Source: Nocardioides sp. W7
GTDB lineage: Bacteria; Actinomycetota; Actinomycetes; Propionibacteriales; Nocardioidaceae
DNA length: 64,000 nt
Direction: 5' to 3'
Assembly (NCBI RefSeq): GCF_022919075.1
Contig: NZ_CP095078.1
Span: 62,001-126,000 of the forward strand
The notes beneath the pieces were generated by a model. It did no database searches and had not been told where the DNA came from. It saw only the letters and a program-made list of their open reading frames with translations. Below, one piece after another: positions 19,122-29,524 of the stretch (positions within the stretch are counted from its first letter, which is position 1; every line of letters starts with the position of its first letter). Both the position numbers and the translations under genes were made by a program.

Positions 19122-20414
19122 GTGGCCATCTCCGGCCGCGTGCCGCTGCTCCTGCTGCTGGGCCTGGTCCCGGTGGTGCTGCGACCCGCCACCAGCACGG
19201 TGTGGCTCTGGTTCGCCGCGGTCGCCCTGGTCGCCGCCCTCGACGTGCTGCTCGCCCCGTCACCGGCTCGGCTGCGGTTCGAGCGCCGTCCCACGGGCGC
19301 CGTACGCACGGGCGAGCCCGCGGAGTCACAGCTGCGGGTCACCTCGGCGGCAACCCGCCGGGTCCGGGCCCTGGTCCGCGACGCCTGGCAGCCGACGGCC
19401 GGGGCGAGCGGCAACCGGCACCGGGTCACGCTCGGCCCGGGCGAGAGCACCGTGCTGCGCACCCCGCTGCTCCCCCGCCGGCGCGGCGACCTGCGCGCTC
19501 TCGGGGTGACCGTCCGCACCCGCGGCCCGCTCGGGCTGGCCTCGCGGCAGGCGACCGTCGAGGTGCCCGGCCACGTGCGGGCCCTGCCCGCCTTCCCCTC
19601 CCGGCGACACCTGCCCTCGCGGCTGGCCCGGCTGCGCGAGCTGGACGGTCGCGCCTCGGTCCGGGTGCGCGGGCAGGGCACCGAGTTCGACTCGCTGCGC
19701 GAGTACGTCCGCGGCGACGACGTCCGCTCCATCGACTGGCGCGCCTCGGCCCGCAACCGCAACGTCGTCGTCCGCACCTGGCAGCCCGAGCGGGACCGCC
19801 GGGTCGTGCTGGTCCTCGACACCTCGCGGACCTCGGCCGGCCGGGTCGCCGACGTGCCCCGTCTCGACTCCGCCATGGACGCCACCCTGCTGCTCGCCGC
19901 GCTCGCGGCCCGCGCGGGCGACCGGGTCGACTTCGTCGCCGGGGACCGGCGGGTGCGCGCGCGGCTCCGCTCGACCGGCTCCCGCGACGTCGCCGCCCGC
20001 CTCCAGGACGTGATGGCCGACCTCGACCCGGTGATCGCCGAGGCGGACTGGGCCTCGCTCGCGGGCGCCGTGACCGCCCTCGGACGCCAGCGCGCCCTGG
20101 TCGTGCTGCTCACCCCGCTCGAGCCCGCCGCCGTCGAGGAGGGGCTGCTGCCCGTGCTGCCCACCCTGACCCGCCACCACCGGGTGGTGGTCGCCTCGGT
20201 GCGCGACCCCGAGCTGGAGGAGCTCGCGGGTCGTCATACCTCTCTCGACGAGGTGTACGGCGCCGCCGCGGCCGAGCAGGCCCTGCGCCGCCGGCGCGCC
20301 ACCGCCGACCTGCTCCGCACCCTGGGCGTCGAGGTGGTCGACGCCGACGCCGACAAGCTGCCGCCCGCGCTGGCCGATCACTACCTGTCGCTGAAGGCGC
20401 GAGGGCTGTTGTAG
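19122..20414 (+). CDS. DUF58 domain protein
   Basis: 430 residues from a GTG three nt after moxR. Two N-terminal membrane segments (LLLLLGLVPVVL, VWLWFAAVALVAALDVLL) precede the DUF58 signature EFDSLREYVRGDDVRSIDWR. A vWA-like strand follows, VVLVLDTSRTSAGR, with a D-x-S metal-site remnant. It is the expected client or partner of the MoxR ATPase. It converges on the SpoIIM gene with a 36-nt gap that shows no hairpin. Confidence 0.92.
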   Translation: MAISGRVPLLLLLGLVPVVLRPATSTVWLWFAAVALVAALDVLLAPSPARLRFERRPTGAVRTGEPAESQLRVTSAATRRVRALVRDAWQPTAGASGNRHRVTLGPGESTVLRTPLLPRRRGDLRALGVTVRTRGPLGLASRQATVEVPGHVRALPAFPSRRHLPSRLARLRELDGRASVRVRGQGTEFDSLREYVRGDDVRSIDWRASARNRNVVVRTWQPERDRRVVLVLDTSRTSAGRVADVPRLDSAMDATLLLAALAARAGDRVDFVAGDRRVRARLRSTGSRDVAARLQDVMADLDPVIAEADWASLAGAVTALGRQRALVVLLTPLEPAAVEEGLLPVLPTLTRHHRVVVASVRDPELEELAGRHTSLDEVYGAAAAEQALRRRRATADLLRTLGVEVVDADADKLPPALADHYLSLKARGLL

Positions 20415-20450
20415 GGGTTGCTGTCCGACGTGTGGGCCGAGAAGTCCGTC

Positions 20451-21446
20451 TCAGCTCTGCATCGCGACCCGGTCCTCGAGCAGAGCGGCGTCGACGTCAC
20501 CGGTGCTGCCGCGCAGGACCGCGCGGCGGCCGAGGACGAAGACGTAGGCGAGGAACAGCAGCTCGGCGAGCACGCCGATGGCCAGCCGGCCCCAGGTGGG
20601 CAGCCCGGACGGCGTCACGAAGCCCTCGATCAGCCCGCTCACGAACAGCACCGCCACCAGGCCGAGGGCCACCGTGCCGGCCGTCCGCCCCTCGCGGGCG
20701 ATCGACTGGGCGCGGGTGAGCCCGCCGGGCTCGACCCAGGACCAGAACAACCTCAGGCCCACTCCGCCGGCCACGAACACGGCCGTCAGCTCCAGCAGCC
20801 CGTGCGGCAGCAGCAGACCCCAGAAATGCTGGCCGTGGTCGTGGCGGTGCATGACCGAGCCGATGATGGCGAGGTTGGCGATGTTGTTGAACAGCAGGTA
20901 GACGACCGGGAGCCCGAGGATCCCCAGGGCCAGGCACAGAGCGGTCACCCAGGCGTTGTTGATCCACACCTGGGCGGCGAAGTGGCTGGCGGCGTACTCG
21001 CTGTAGTAGCCCTCGAAGTCCTCGTTGACGAGCTGGTCGACCTCGCTCGGCGACAGCAGGCTCTGCTCGACGGCGGGGTGCTCGAGCAGCCACAGCATCA
21101 TCACCGCGATGACCACGACGTTGGCGGCCAGGCAGCCCAGCCACCACCACCGCAACCGGTACAGCGCGGCCGGGAAGCGGTCGGTGAAGAACCGCGCGAC
21201 CCCGCGCCAGGACCCCACCCGGGTGCCGACCGTGCGGTACCGGGCCTTCGCGAGGATCGAGGAGAGGTAGGCGATCAGCGCGCCGTCCGGCGCCGAGGTA
21301 CGCACCACGGACAGGTGGGTCGCGACCCGCTGGTAGAGCTCGACCAGCTCGTCACTCTCGGCCCCCGACAGCCGGCCCCGACGAACGAGGGCCTCCAGGC
21401 GCAGCCAGTCCGCGGAGTGCGCGAGCACGTACGCGTCGAGGTCCAC
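20451..21446 (-). CDS. stage II sporulation protein M (SpoIIM/DUF95) family membrane protein
   Basis: 331 residues with about five or six membrane segments. The family core NNAWVTALCLALGILGLPVVY is followed by HGLLELTAVFVAGGVGLRLF. In sporulating Firmicutes SpoIIM drives engulfment. Here, in the MoxR locus of a probable non-sporulator, its role is unknown. The start is a GTG with a TAGGGT box ending 6 nt before it, so the transcript is probably leaderless. Confidence 0.92.
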   Translation of the reverse strand: MDLDAYVLAHSADWLRLEALVRRGRLSGAESDELVELYQRVATHLSVVRTSAPDGALIAYLSSILAKARYRTVGTRVGSWRGVARFFTDRFPAALYRLRWWWLGCLAANVVVIAVMMLWLLEHPAVEQSLLSPSEVDQLVNEDFEGYYSEYAASHFAAQVWINNAWVTALCLALGILGLPVVYLLFNNIANLAIIGSVMHRHDHGQHFWGLLLPHGLLELTAVFVAGGVGLRLFWSWVEPGGLTRAQSIAREGRTAGTVALGLVAVLFVSGLIEGFVTPSGLPTWGRLAIGVLAELLFLAYVFVLGRRAVLRGSTGDVDAALLEDRVAMQS

Positions 21447-21452
21447 GCCTGA

Positions 21453-21462
21453 ACCCTAGACT
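21453..21462. promoter_or_regulatory. overlapping divergent -10 boxes for SpoIIM and RDD genes
   Basis: The ten bases ACCCTAGACT contain TAGACT reading right (21457-21462, 7 nt before the RDD ATG) and TAGGGT reading left (21458-21453, 6 nt before the SpoIIM GTG). Both genes then start at or next to the first transcribed base. The two -10 boxes share two bases. Confidence 0.55.
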
Positions 21463-21469
21463 GACCGCG

Positions 21470-22279
21470 ATGTCCGCCCCGGAGTTCGCGACCCTCACCA
21501 CCGACGACCTCGTCACCGGCGAGGCCGTCGCGCTCGACCTGCCACCGGCCGGTCTCGGGGTGCGGATGCTGTCGGGTTTCATCGACGTCTGCCTCACGCT
21601 GGTGCTGCTGGTCGTGGTCCTGCTGCTGTTCCTGGTGGCCGCCCTGCAGACGGACGGCGCGATCTTCCACATCGCCGTGATCGGCACCCTGGTGGTGACC
21701 TTCCTGGTCTGGCCGACGGCGATCGAGACCCTCACCCGCGGCCGCTCGGTCGGCAAGCTCGCACTCGGGCTGCGCACGGTCCGCGACGACGCCGGGCCGA
21801 TCTCCGCCCAGCACGCGTTCGTGCGGGCGCTGATCGGGATCGTCGAGATCTGGGCCTTCACCGGCGCCCCGGCGTTCATCTCCGCCCTCGTCAGCTCGCG
21901 CGGCAAGCGGCTCGGCGACTACGCCGCGGGCACGTACGTCGTGCGCGAGCGGGTCCGGCTGCAGCTCGCCGCGCCCCCGATGATGCCGCCGCCGCTGGCC
22001 GGCTGGGCCCGGACGGCGGACCTGGCGTCGCTGCCGACCGGGCTCGCGCTGGCGGTGCGGCAGTACCTCTCCCGGCTCCCCCAGCTCGACCCCGCCTCGC
22101 GCCAGCGGATCGGCCTCGACCTGGCCGGCCGGGTCGCGGCGTACGTCGCCCCGGCCCCGCCCCCGGGCACCCCGCCGGAGGCCTTCCTCGCCGCGGTCGT
22201 CGCGGCCCGTCGCGAGCGCGACAGCGCCCGGCTGGCGCGCGAGGCCGAGCTGCGCCGCCGGCTCACGCGGCGTCGGTGA
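21470..22279 (+). CDS. RDD-family membrane protein
   Basis: 269 residues. The RDD core starts GLGVRMLSGFIDVCLTLVLL (R and D in the first membrane helix) and continues RGRSVGKLALGLRTVRDDAG and GKRLGDYAAGTYVV. After three membrane helices there is a soluble helical tail of about 110 residues rich in Arg/Ala. It completes the conserved MoxR-DUF58-SpoIIM-RDD neighbourhood. Confidence 0.93.
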   Translation: MSAPEFATLTTDDLVTGEAVALDLPPAGLGVRMLSGFIDVCLTLVLLVVVLLLFLVAALQTDGAIFHIAVIGTLVVTFLVWPTAIETLTRGRSVGKLALGLRTVRDDAGPISAQHAFVRALIGIVEIWAFTGAPAFISALVSSRGKRLGDYAAGTYVVRERVRLQLAAPPMMPPPLAGWARTADLASLPTGLALAVRQYLSRLPQLDPASRQRIGLDLAGRVAAYVAPAPPPGTPPEAFLAAVVAARRERDSARLAREAELRRRLTRRR

Positions 22280-22310
22280 GGGCTGCGGGTCGGTGATGTG
22301 GCGCGGCGAC

Positions 22311-22336
22311 AGATTCTCCGCCCAGGCGGAGAATCT
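22311..22336 (+). terminator. perfect palindrome after the RDD gene, probable transcription terminator
   Basis: AGATTCTCCGCC (22311-22322), a 2-nt centre and the exact complement (22325-22336). It begins 31 nt after the RDD stop and is followed only by CGTTCCT, so the U-tract is poor. It could equally be a protein-binding palindrome. The rest of 22280-22515 shows no gene. Confidence 0.4.
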
Positions 22337-22515
22337 CGTTCCTCTGTCATGAAGCTTCGCGACACCAGCGCGAGTTCCGCACCATCGGTGGGACCAGAGG
22401 GCCTCGTGTGGCTCCGCGCGACCGCCGTCCGCCCGATCGCGGCCAGGCACCGGGCGCGGTCCGAGGGCGGGGCGCCCGGGCTCGGCCGTGGGGCGACGAC
22501 GGCCGGCAGGATGTC

Positions 22516-23568
22516 TCAGGAGTGCAGCTTCAGGGTGCCGCTCGGATCGCGGTACAGCTCACGGCAGGCGCGGCTCCCCGTCCCGCACTCCCACAGGCTG
22601 TTGCCTCCCTGTCCGCGGGAGACCACCACGAACGTGTCCGCCGAGGTCCAGGCCACGTTGCCGTTGTACGACGACGGCCCCTCGACGCTCTCGACCTCCC
22701 CGGTGCGGGGGTCGACGAGCGTGAGGACGCCGTCGGCCACCCGCGCGTAGCGACTGCCGTCCGGCGACAGCCGTCCGCTGCCACCGTCCGAGCTCGCGAC
22801 GGCGGCCGTTCGACGACCGGTGGTGGCGTCGTAGAAGCGGACTCCGCGGACCGTCTCCACCGCCAGCGTTCCCGGGGCCAGGGACCCGTCCGTCACGCCA
22901 CCCCCGCCGGGGATCCGGCGCAGCACCTCCTGCTCGCGCCGCAGCGACAGGCCGTCCTCGTCCGACTCGACGCGGGTGCGCCCGTCGACCAGGTAGAGGT
23001 TGCCGGTCGGCGCGAGGTCGGTCTCCCAGCCGTCCCGCAGCGTGCCGCGGACCACCGCACCGTCGGCGCGCTGCGCGCGCAGCACGCCCGAGGAGTCGAG
23101 CCATGCGTAGTCGACCACCCCGGGGATGAGTCGCTCGGGCTCACCGGCCCGCCCGCCGTCGACGGGGACGCCGACCAGGGCGCCGGTCGGGTCGGTGAGC
23201 ACGATGAGATCAGTGAGGTCGCCGAGCACGTTGCGCGCCGGCACCTCCGTCGCGTCGAAGCCGTCGGGTCCGCCCACCACGAGCTTGCCCTCGACGACCA
23301 TTCCGACCAGGTGCTGGGGGTTCGCGAGCGGCCGGGCGGCGACGTCGGTGGTCGGCGGGGACGTGTCCCGGAGCACGGCGGCCAGGCCGACGACCGCGAC
23401 GCTCGCCGCCGCGACGCCGAGCAGACCGGCCGCGGCGCGGCCCGTCGTACGACGGCGACGCTCGGCGCGCACCCGGACCTGGAGTGCGACCCGGTCGACG
23501 GGCGGCGCCTCGACGGCGTCGCGGACCTCGGTCAGGGCGGTCCGGATCTCGGTGTCGATCTCGCTCAT
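22516..23568 (-). CDS. single-pass membrane protein, probable anti-sigma factor with beta-propeller-like exterior
   Basis: 350 residues. A cytosolic N-terminus (MSEIDTEIRTALTEVRDAVE) is followed by one membrane helix near residues 50-66 (AAGLLGVAAASVAVVGLAAV). The exterior has many short beta-repeats (GKLVVGGPDGFDA, GVLRAQRADGAV, GRLSPDGSRYARVADGVL) like a WD40/TolB-type propeller, plus two Cys near the C-terminus. The HxxxCxxC zinc motif of ZAS anti-sigmas is absent. It overlaps the sigma-factor gene by 4 nt, which is the main reason for the call. Confidence 0.7.
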   Translation of the reverse strand: MSEIDTEIRTALTEVRDAVEAPPVDRVALQVRVRAERRRRTTGRAAAGLLGVAAASVAVVGLAAVLRDTSPPTTDVAARPLANPQHLVGMVVEGKLVVGGPDGFDATEVPARNVLGDLTDLIVLTDPTGALVGVPVDGGRAGEPERLIPGVVDYAWLDSSGVLRAQRADGAVVRGTLRDGWETDLAPTGNLYLVDGRTRVESDEDGLSLRREQEVLRRIPGGGGVTDGSLAPGTLAVETVRGVRFYDATTGRRTAAVASSDGGSGRLSPDGSRYARVADGVLTLVDPRTGEVESVEGPSSYNGNVAWTSADTFVVVSRGQGGNSLWECGTGSRACRELYRDPSGTLKLHS

Positions 23569-24074
23569 GACAACTCCTCGGTGGACAGGAAGACGGGCTG
23601 GTGGTCGGGCAGCGCGGCGCGCAGCCGCTTGAGTGCGTGGTGGGTCTGGCTCTTCACCGACCCGACGGAGCAGCCGAGCTCGCGGGCGGTGGCCTCGGCG
23701 GTCAGGTCCTCGACGTAGCGGAGCACGAGCGTGGCCCGCATCCGCGGCGGCAGCCGACGTACCTCGGCCCACAGGTCCAGGTGCTCGGCGCGGACATCGA
23801 GCCCGCCGGCGTACGGGACCTCGGGCAGCTCCTCGGTCGGCACCTCCCGGCGACGCTTCGGCCACTGCCGCGTCATCTGCCGGACCATCCCCTGGCGGAC
23901 GTAGGCGTCGGCCGCGGCCTTGTCACGGATCGAGGACCAGCGCACGCAGGTGCGTGCGAGCACGTCCTGGAGCAGATCCTCCGCCTGGTGACGATCGCCG
24001 GTCAGCAGGTACGCCGTGCGGTAGAGCGGCGCCCAGCGCGCCGCCATGAACTCGTCGAACCCGAGCTCGCTCAT
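23565..24074 (-). CDS. SigE-family ECF RNA polymerase sigma factor
   Basis: 169 residues from the ATG at 24074, with GGGAGG upstream. Region 2 reads FMAARWAPLYRTAYLLTGDR, then HQAEDLLQDVLARTCVRW. Region 4 is LPPRMRATLVLRYVEDLTAE and the HTH GCSVGSVKSQTHHALKRL. This is the actinobacterial SigE70-like type. It is co-translated with a membrane partner that probably holds it inactive. The signal is unknown. Confidence 0.93.
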   Translation of the reverse strand: MSELGFDEFMAARWAPLYRTAYLLTGDRHQAEDLLQDVLARTCVRWSSIRDKAAADAYVRQGMVRQMTRQWPKRRREVPTEELPEVPYAGGLDVRAEHLDLWAEVRRLPPRMRATLVLRYVEDLTAEATARELGCSVGSVKSQTHHALKRLRAALPDHQPVFLSTEELS

Positions 24075-24157
24075 CGGACCTCCCTGGTGCTCACGAGAGG
24101 AGAAGACACCTCTGCCGGCCGAATGGTTGAGAGGCTCCCGACGCGGTACGCCGGGGA

Positions 24158-24889
24158 TCAGCCCTCGACGGCCCGGTAGACCAGGTCGGTGATCGCGCGG
24201 CCGGCGTCGACGCCCTTGCGCTCGAACCTCGTGACCGGCCGCTCGGCCCAGCGCTCGACCACGCCGCCCTCGAGACCGGGCTCGGCGTCGAGGACCTCGC
24301 GCATCTGCTCGGCGTAGTCGGCCCAGTCCGTCGCGAGCCGCCAGGCTCCGCCGGGCACCAGCCGGCTCGCGACCAGCCGGGCGAAGTCGGCGTCGACGAG
24401 GCGTCGCTTGCGGTGCTTCTTCTTGTGCCAGGGGTCGGGGAAGAACGTCCACAGCTCGCTGACGCTCCGCTCCCCCATCAGGTGCTCCAGCGACCAGACG
24501 GCGTCCACGCCACAGAGCCGCACGTTGCCGGCCCCGGTCTCGTCGAGCCGCCACAGGGTGTCGGCGACGCCGGGCAGCCACACCTCGAAGGCGAGCACGT
24601 CGTACGACGGCCGGGTGGCCGCCAGCGCCGCCGTGGCCTCGCCGATCCCGGAGCCGATCTCGACGATCAGCGGCGCCTCGCGGCCGAACCAGTCGGCCCA
24701 CGCGAAGTCGGACGCATCGACGGCCGCGTCGGGGATGACCCACTTCTCCTGGTGCGCAGCCCACGACTCCGCCTGGTTGGGCGTGAACCGGGCACCACGC
24801 CGCGAGTAGCTCAGCACCTCTCGTACCCGACGACCGTCCTCGGTCAGGCGGTGGTGCGGTCGGGCGGGACGGACGCCGTGCTCGTGCAT
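24158..24889 (-). CDS. trmB: tRNA (guanine-N7)-methyltransferase
   Basis: 243 residues if started at the ATG at 24889. An ATG nine bases further out (24898) is almost on top of the GAGGAAGG site, which fits the inner start better. SAM-binding motif IVEIGSGIGE and the TrmB signature FFPDPWHKKKHRKRRLV are both clear. It makes m7G46 in tRNA. It is monocistronic by spacing. Confidence 0.95.
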   Translation of the reverse strand: MHEHGVRPARPHHRLTEDGRRVREVLSYSRRGARFTPNQAESWAAHQEKWVIPDAAVDASDFAWADWFGREAPLIVEIGSGIGEATAALAATRPSYDVLAFEVWLPGVADTLWRLDETGAGNVRLCGVDAVWSLEHLMGERSVSELWTFFPDPWHKKKHRKRRLVDADFARLVASRLVPGGAWRLATDWADYAEQMREVLDAEPGLEGGVVERWAERPVTRFERKGVDAGRAITDLVYRAVEG

Positions 24890-24970
24890 GACGTCCATCC
24901 TTCCTCACAGCTCCGTTTCCACCATGATCGACCGCGACCGCCCGGCCCGTCTGCACGCCGAGGAGGAAAT

Positions 24971-25005
24971 GCAAGAGGCCCCGCTCCCAACGGGAGCGGG
25001 GCCTC
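24971..25005 (-). terminator. terminator after tuf
   Basis: A perfect 14-bp stem (24975-24988 with 24992-25005) with a 3-nt loop begins 19 nt after the tuf stop. On the minus strand it is followed by TTGCATTTCC. It ends the str operon. Confidence 0.85.
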
Positions 25006-25024
25006 TCGGCTGAGTGCTGCTAGA

Positions 25025-26218
25025 TCACTTGGTGATCTTGGTGACCCGACCGGCGCCGACGGTGCGGCCACCTTCACGGATCGCGAACCGCAGGCCGTCG
25101 TCCATGGCGATGGGCTGGATCAGCTCGACGGACATCTCGGTGTTGTCACCGGGCATGACCATCTCGGTGCCCTCGGGAAGGGTCACGACGCCCGTCACGT
25201 CCGTGGTACGGAAGTAGAACTGCGGGCGGTAGTTGTTGAAGAACGGCGTGTGGCGGCCGCCCTCCTCCTTCGAGAGGATGTAGACCGAGGCCTCGAAGTT
25301 GGTGTGCGGGGTGGACGTGCCCGGCTTGATGACGACCATGCCGCGCTCGATGTCCTCGCGCTTGGTGCCACGCAGGAGCAGCCCGACGTTCTCGCCGGCC
25401 TGGCCCTCGTCGAGGAGCTTGCGGAACATCTCGACGCCGGTGACCGTCGACTTCTGCGACTTCTCGCGGATGCCGATGATCTCGACCTCCTCGTTCACCT
25501 TGACGATGCCGCGCTCGATGCGACCGGTGATGACGGTGCCACGACCGGTGATCGTGAAGACGTCCTCGACGGGCATGAGGAACGGCTTGTCCGTCTCACG
25601 CTCGGGGGTCGGGATCGACTCGTCGACCGCGTTCATCAGCTCGATGATCGACTCGCCCCACTTGGCGTCGCCCTGCAGCGCCGGGAAGGCGGCAACGCGC
25701 ACGACCGGGATGTCGTCGCCATCGAACTCGTACTCGGAGAGGAGCTCGCGCACCTCCATCTCGACGAGCTCGATGAGCTCCTCGTCGTCGACCATGTCGC
25801 ACTTGTTGAGCGCCACGACCAGGGCGGGCACGCCGACCTGGCGGGCGAGCAGCACGTGCTCACGCGTCTGCGGCATCGGACCGTCGGTGGCCGCCACGAC
25901 CAGGATCGCGCCGTCCATCTGCGCCGCACCGGTGATCATGTTCTTGATGTAGTCGGCGTGACCCGGGCAGTCGACGTGCGCGTAGTGGCGCGCCTCGGTC
26001 TGGTACTCGACGTGCGCGATCGAGATCGTGATGCCGCGCTGACGCTCCTCGGGAGCCTTGTCGATCTCATCGAACGCCGACGCGGCGTTGAGATTCGGGT
26101 ACTTGTCGTGCAGCACCTTGGTGATCGCCGCGGTGAGCGTCGTCTTACCGTGGTCGATGTGACCGATGGTGCCGATGTTGACGTGCGGCTTGGTCCGCTC
26201 GAACTTCGCCTTAGCCAC
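25025..26218 (-). CDS. tuf: elongation factor Tu
   Basis: 397 residues. The GTPase motif GHIDHGKTT begins at residue 19, with [12 protein letters not shown] (G3) and NKCDMVDD (G4). It delivers aminoacyl-tRNA to the ribosome. The single tuf lies 82 nt after fusA with no hairpin between, so it is co-transcribed, though an internal promoter cannot be excluded. Confidence 0.99.
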   Translation of the reverse strand: MAKAKFERTKPHVNIGTIGHIDHGKTTLTAAITKVLHDKYPNLNAASAFDEIDKAPEERQRGITISIAHVEYQTEARHYAHVDCPGHADYIKNMITGAAQMDGAILVVAATDGPMPQTREHVLLARQVGVPALVVALNKCDMVDDEELIELVEMEVRELLSEYEFDGDDIPVVRVAAFPALQGDAKWGESIIELMNAVDESIPTPERETDKPFLMPVEDVFTITGRGTVITGRIERGIVKVNEEVEIIGIREKSQKSTVTGVEMFRKLLDEGQAGENVGLLLRGTKREDIERGMVVIKPGTSTPHTNFEASVYILSKEEGGRHTPFFNNYRPQFYFRTTDVTGVVTLPEGTEMVMPGDNTEMSVELIQPIAMDDGLRFAIREGGRTVGAGRVTKITK

Positions 26219-26300
26219 TGGGGCTCCTCCTGGTTGGTGTGTTGCTGACTCGTACTGACTGGGTGGTGCCGAGGGTTCGTGCTGGGTAGGCCCGGGTGGG

Positions 26301-28412
<2,112 letters not shown>

Positions 28413-28481
28413 TGTCTGTGGGTTCCTTAGAAAGTAGGAAGTCCGGTGCAGGTGGGAGCTGGTGACCAGCTCCCACCGGGG

Positions 28482-28952
28482 TCACCAGCGGTAGTGCGCG
28501 AAGGCCTTGTTGGACTCGGCCATCTTGTGGGTGTCCTCGCGCTTCTTCACAGCGGCACCGAGGCCGTTGGAGGCGTCGAGGATCTCGTTCATCAGGCGCT
28601 CGTGCATGGTCTTCTCACGACGGTCGGCCGCGTAGCCGACGAGCCAGCGCAGCGCGAGCGTGGTGCCGCGCGTGCCCTTGACCTCGATCGGGACCTGGTA
28701 GGTCGCACCGCCGACGCGGCGGGACTTGACCTCGATGGCCGGCTTCACGTTGTCGAGCGCACGCTTCAGCGTGACGACCGGGTCGGTGCCGGTCTTCTCG
28801 CGGCAGCCCTCGAGCGCGGTGTAGACGATGCGCTGAGCAACCTGCTTCTTGCCGTCCTGCAGCACCTTGGAGACGAGCTGGCTGACGAGCTGGGACCCGT
28901 AGACGGGGTCCATGTCGATCGGTCGCTTCGGAGCGGGGCCCTTGCGAGGCAT
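28482..28952 (-). CDS. rpsG: 30S ribosomal protein S7
   Basis: 156 residues, [20 protein letters not shown] onwards, the standard length. The ATG at 28952 lies one nt after the rpsL stop. Longer upstream reading is rejected because it runs into rpsL. S7 nucleates assembly of the 30S head, and in E. coli it represses the str operon. Confidence 0.97.
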   Translation of the reverse strand: MPRKGPAPKRPIDMDPVYGSQLVSQLVSKVLQDGKKQVAQRIVYTALEGCREKTGTDPVVTLKRALDNVKPAIEVKSRRVGGATYQVPIEVKGTRGTTLALRWLVGYAADRREKTMHERLMNEILDASNGLGAAVKKREDTHKMAESNKAFAHYRW

Positions 28953-28953
28953 A

Positions 28954-29328
28954 TCAGCTCTTCTCCTTCTTGGCGCCGTACAGGCTGCGCGCCTGCTTGC
29001 GGTTCTTGACACCCTGGGTGTCGAGCGTGCCGCGGATGATCTTGTAGCGGACACCGGGGAGGTCCTTCACCCGGCCGCCGCGAACGAGCACGATGGAGTG
29101 CTCCTGAAGGTTGTGACCGACACCCGGGATGTAGGCCGTGACCTCGACGCCGCTGCTCAGGCGCACGCGGGCGACCTTGCGGAGGGCGGAGTTCGGCTTC
29201 TTCGGGGTGGTGGTGTAGACGCGGGTGCAGACCCCGCGGCGCTGGGGCGAACCCTTAAGGGCAGGCGTCTTGTTCTTGGACACCTTGTCCTGGCGGCCCT
29301 TGCGGACCAGCTGGTTAATCGTGGGCAC
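28954..29328 (-). CDS. rpsL: 30S ribosomal protein S12
   Basis: 124 residues starting at the GTG at 29328 ([21 protein letters not shown]). The longer in-frame ATG upstream would add 48 residues unrelated to S12. K43 and K88 (TTPKKPNS and [11 protein letters not shown]) are the wild-type residues whose change gives streptomycin resistance elsewhere. It is the first gene of the str operon. Confidence 0.97.
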   Translation of the reverse strand: MPTINQLVRKGRQDKVSKNKTPALKGSPQRRGVCTRVYTTTPKKPNSALRKVARVRLSSGVEVTAYIPGVGHNLQEHSIVLVRGGRVKDLPGVRYKIIRGTLDTQGVKNRKQARSLYGAKKEKS

Positions 29329-29430
29329 CTGGCGGTTCCCCTTCTTTGTGACTCTCAGTGCCCGGCACGGTGCCGCACACGATCGAACTGCTCTGTGTCC
29401 GGGTGGTGCGAACCAACCGGCCGTGCTCGC

Positions 29431-29451
29431 CCCCGAGGTCGGGCGTGTCGC
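29431..29451 (-). promoter_or_regulatory. leader motif shared with the S10 operon (rpsL copy)
   Basis: It is identical to 14419-14439 in 20 of 21 positions and lies 103 nt from the rpsL start, almost the same distance as the rpsJ copy. The motif on the transcribed strand contains CGACACGCCCGACC. The rest of the 29329-29524 gap shows no gene. A short CTTCGC/GCGAAG hairpin lies farther upstream. Confidence 0.6.
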
Positions 29452-29524
29452 CCGGCGCTCGGCTGCCACCATGGTTCAGTGGCACCGGCTTCGCGTGCTG
29501 CGAAGTCGCGGTCAGGTCCCGCGA

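Noticed and set aside
22311..22336. Palindrome as a riboswitch or CRISPR-like repeat
   Set aside because: Single copy, no spacer series and no further conserved structure around it.
24899..25024. Possible tRNA gene between trmB and tuf
   Set aside because: The only structure is the tuf terminator hairpin. There is no cloverleaf or CCA-type 3' end.
28954..29472. A 172-residue S12 with a long N-terminal extension
   Set aside because: The GTG at 29328 gives the standard 124-residue protein. The extension lies in the leader with the conserved motif.
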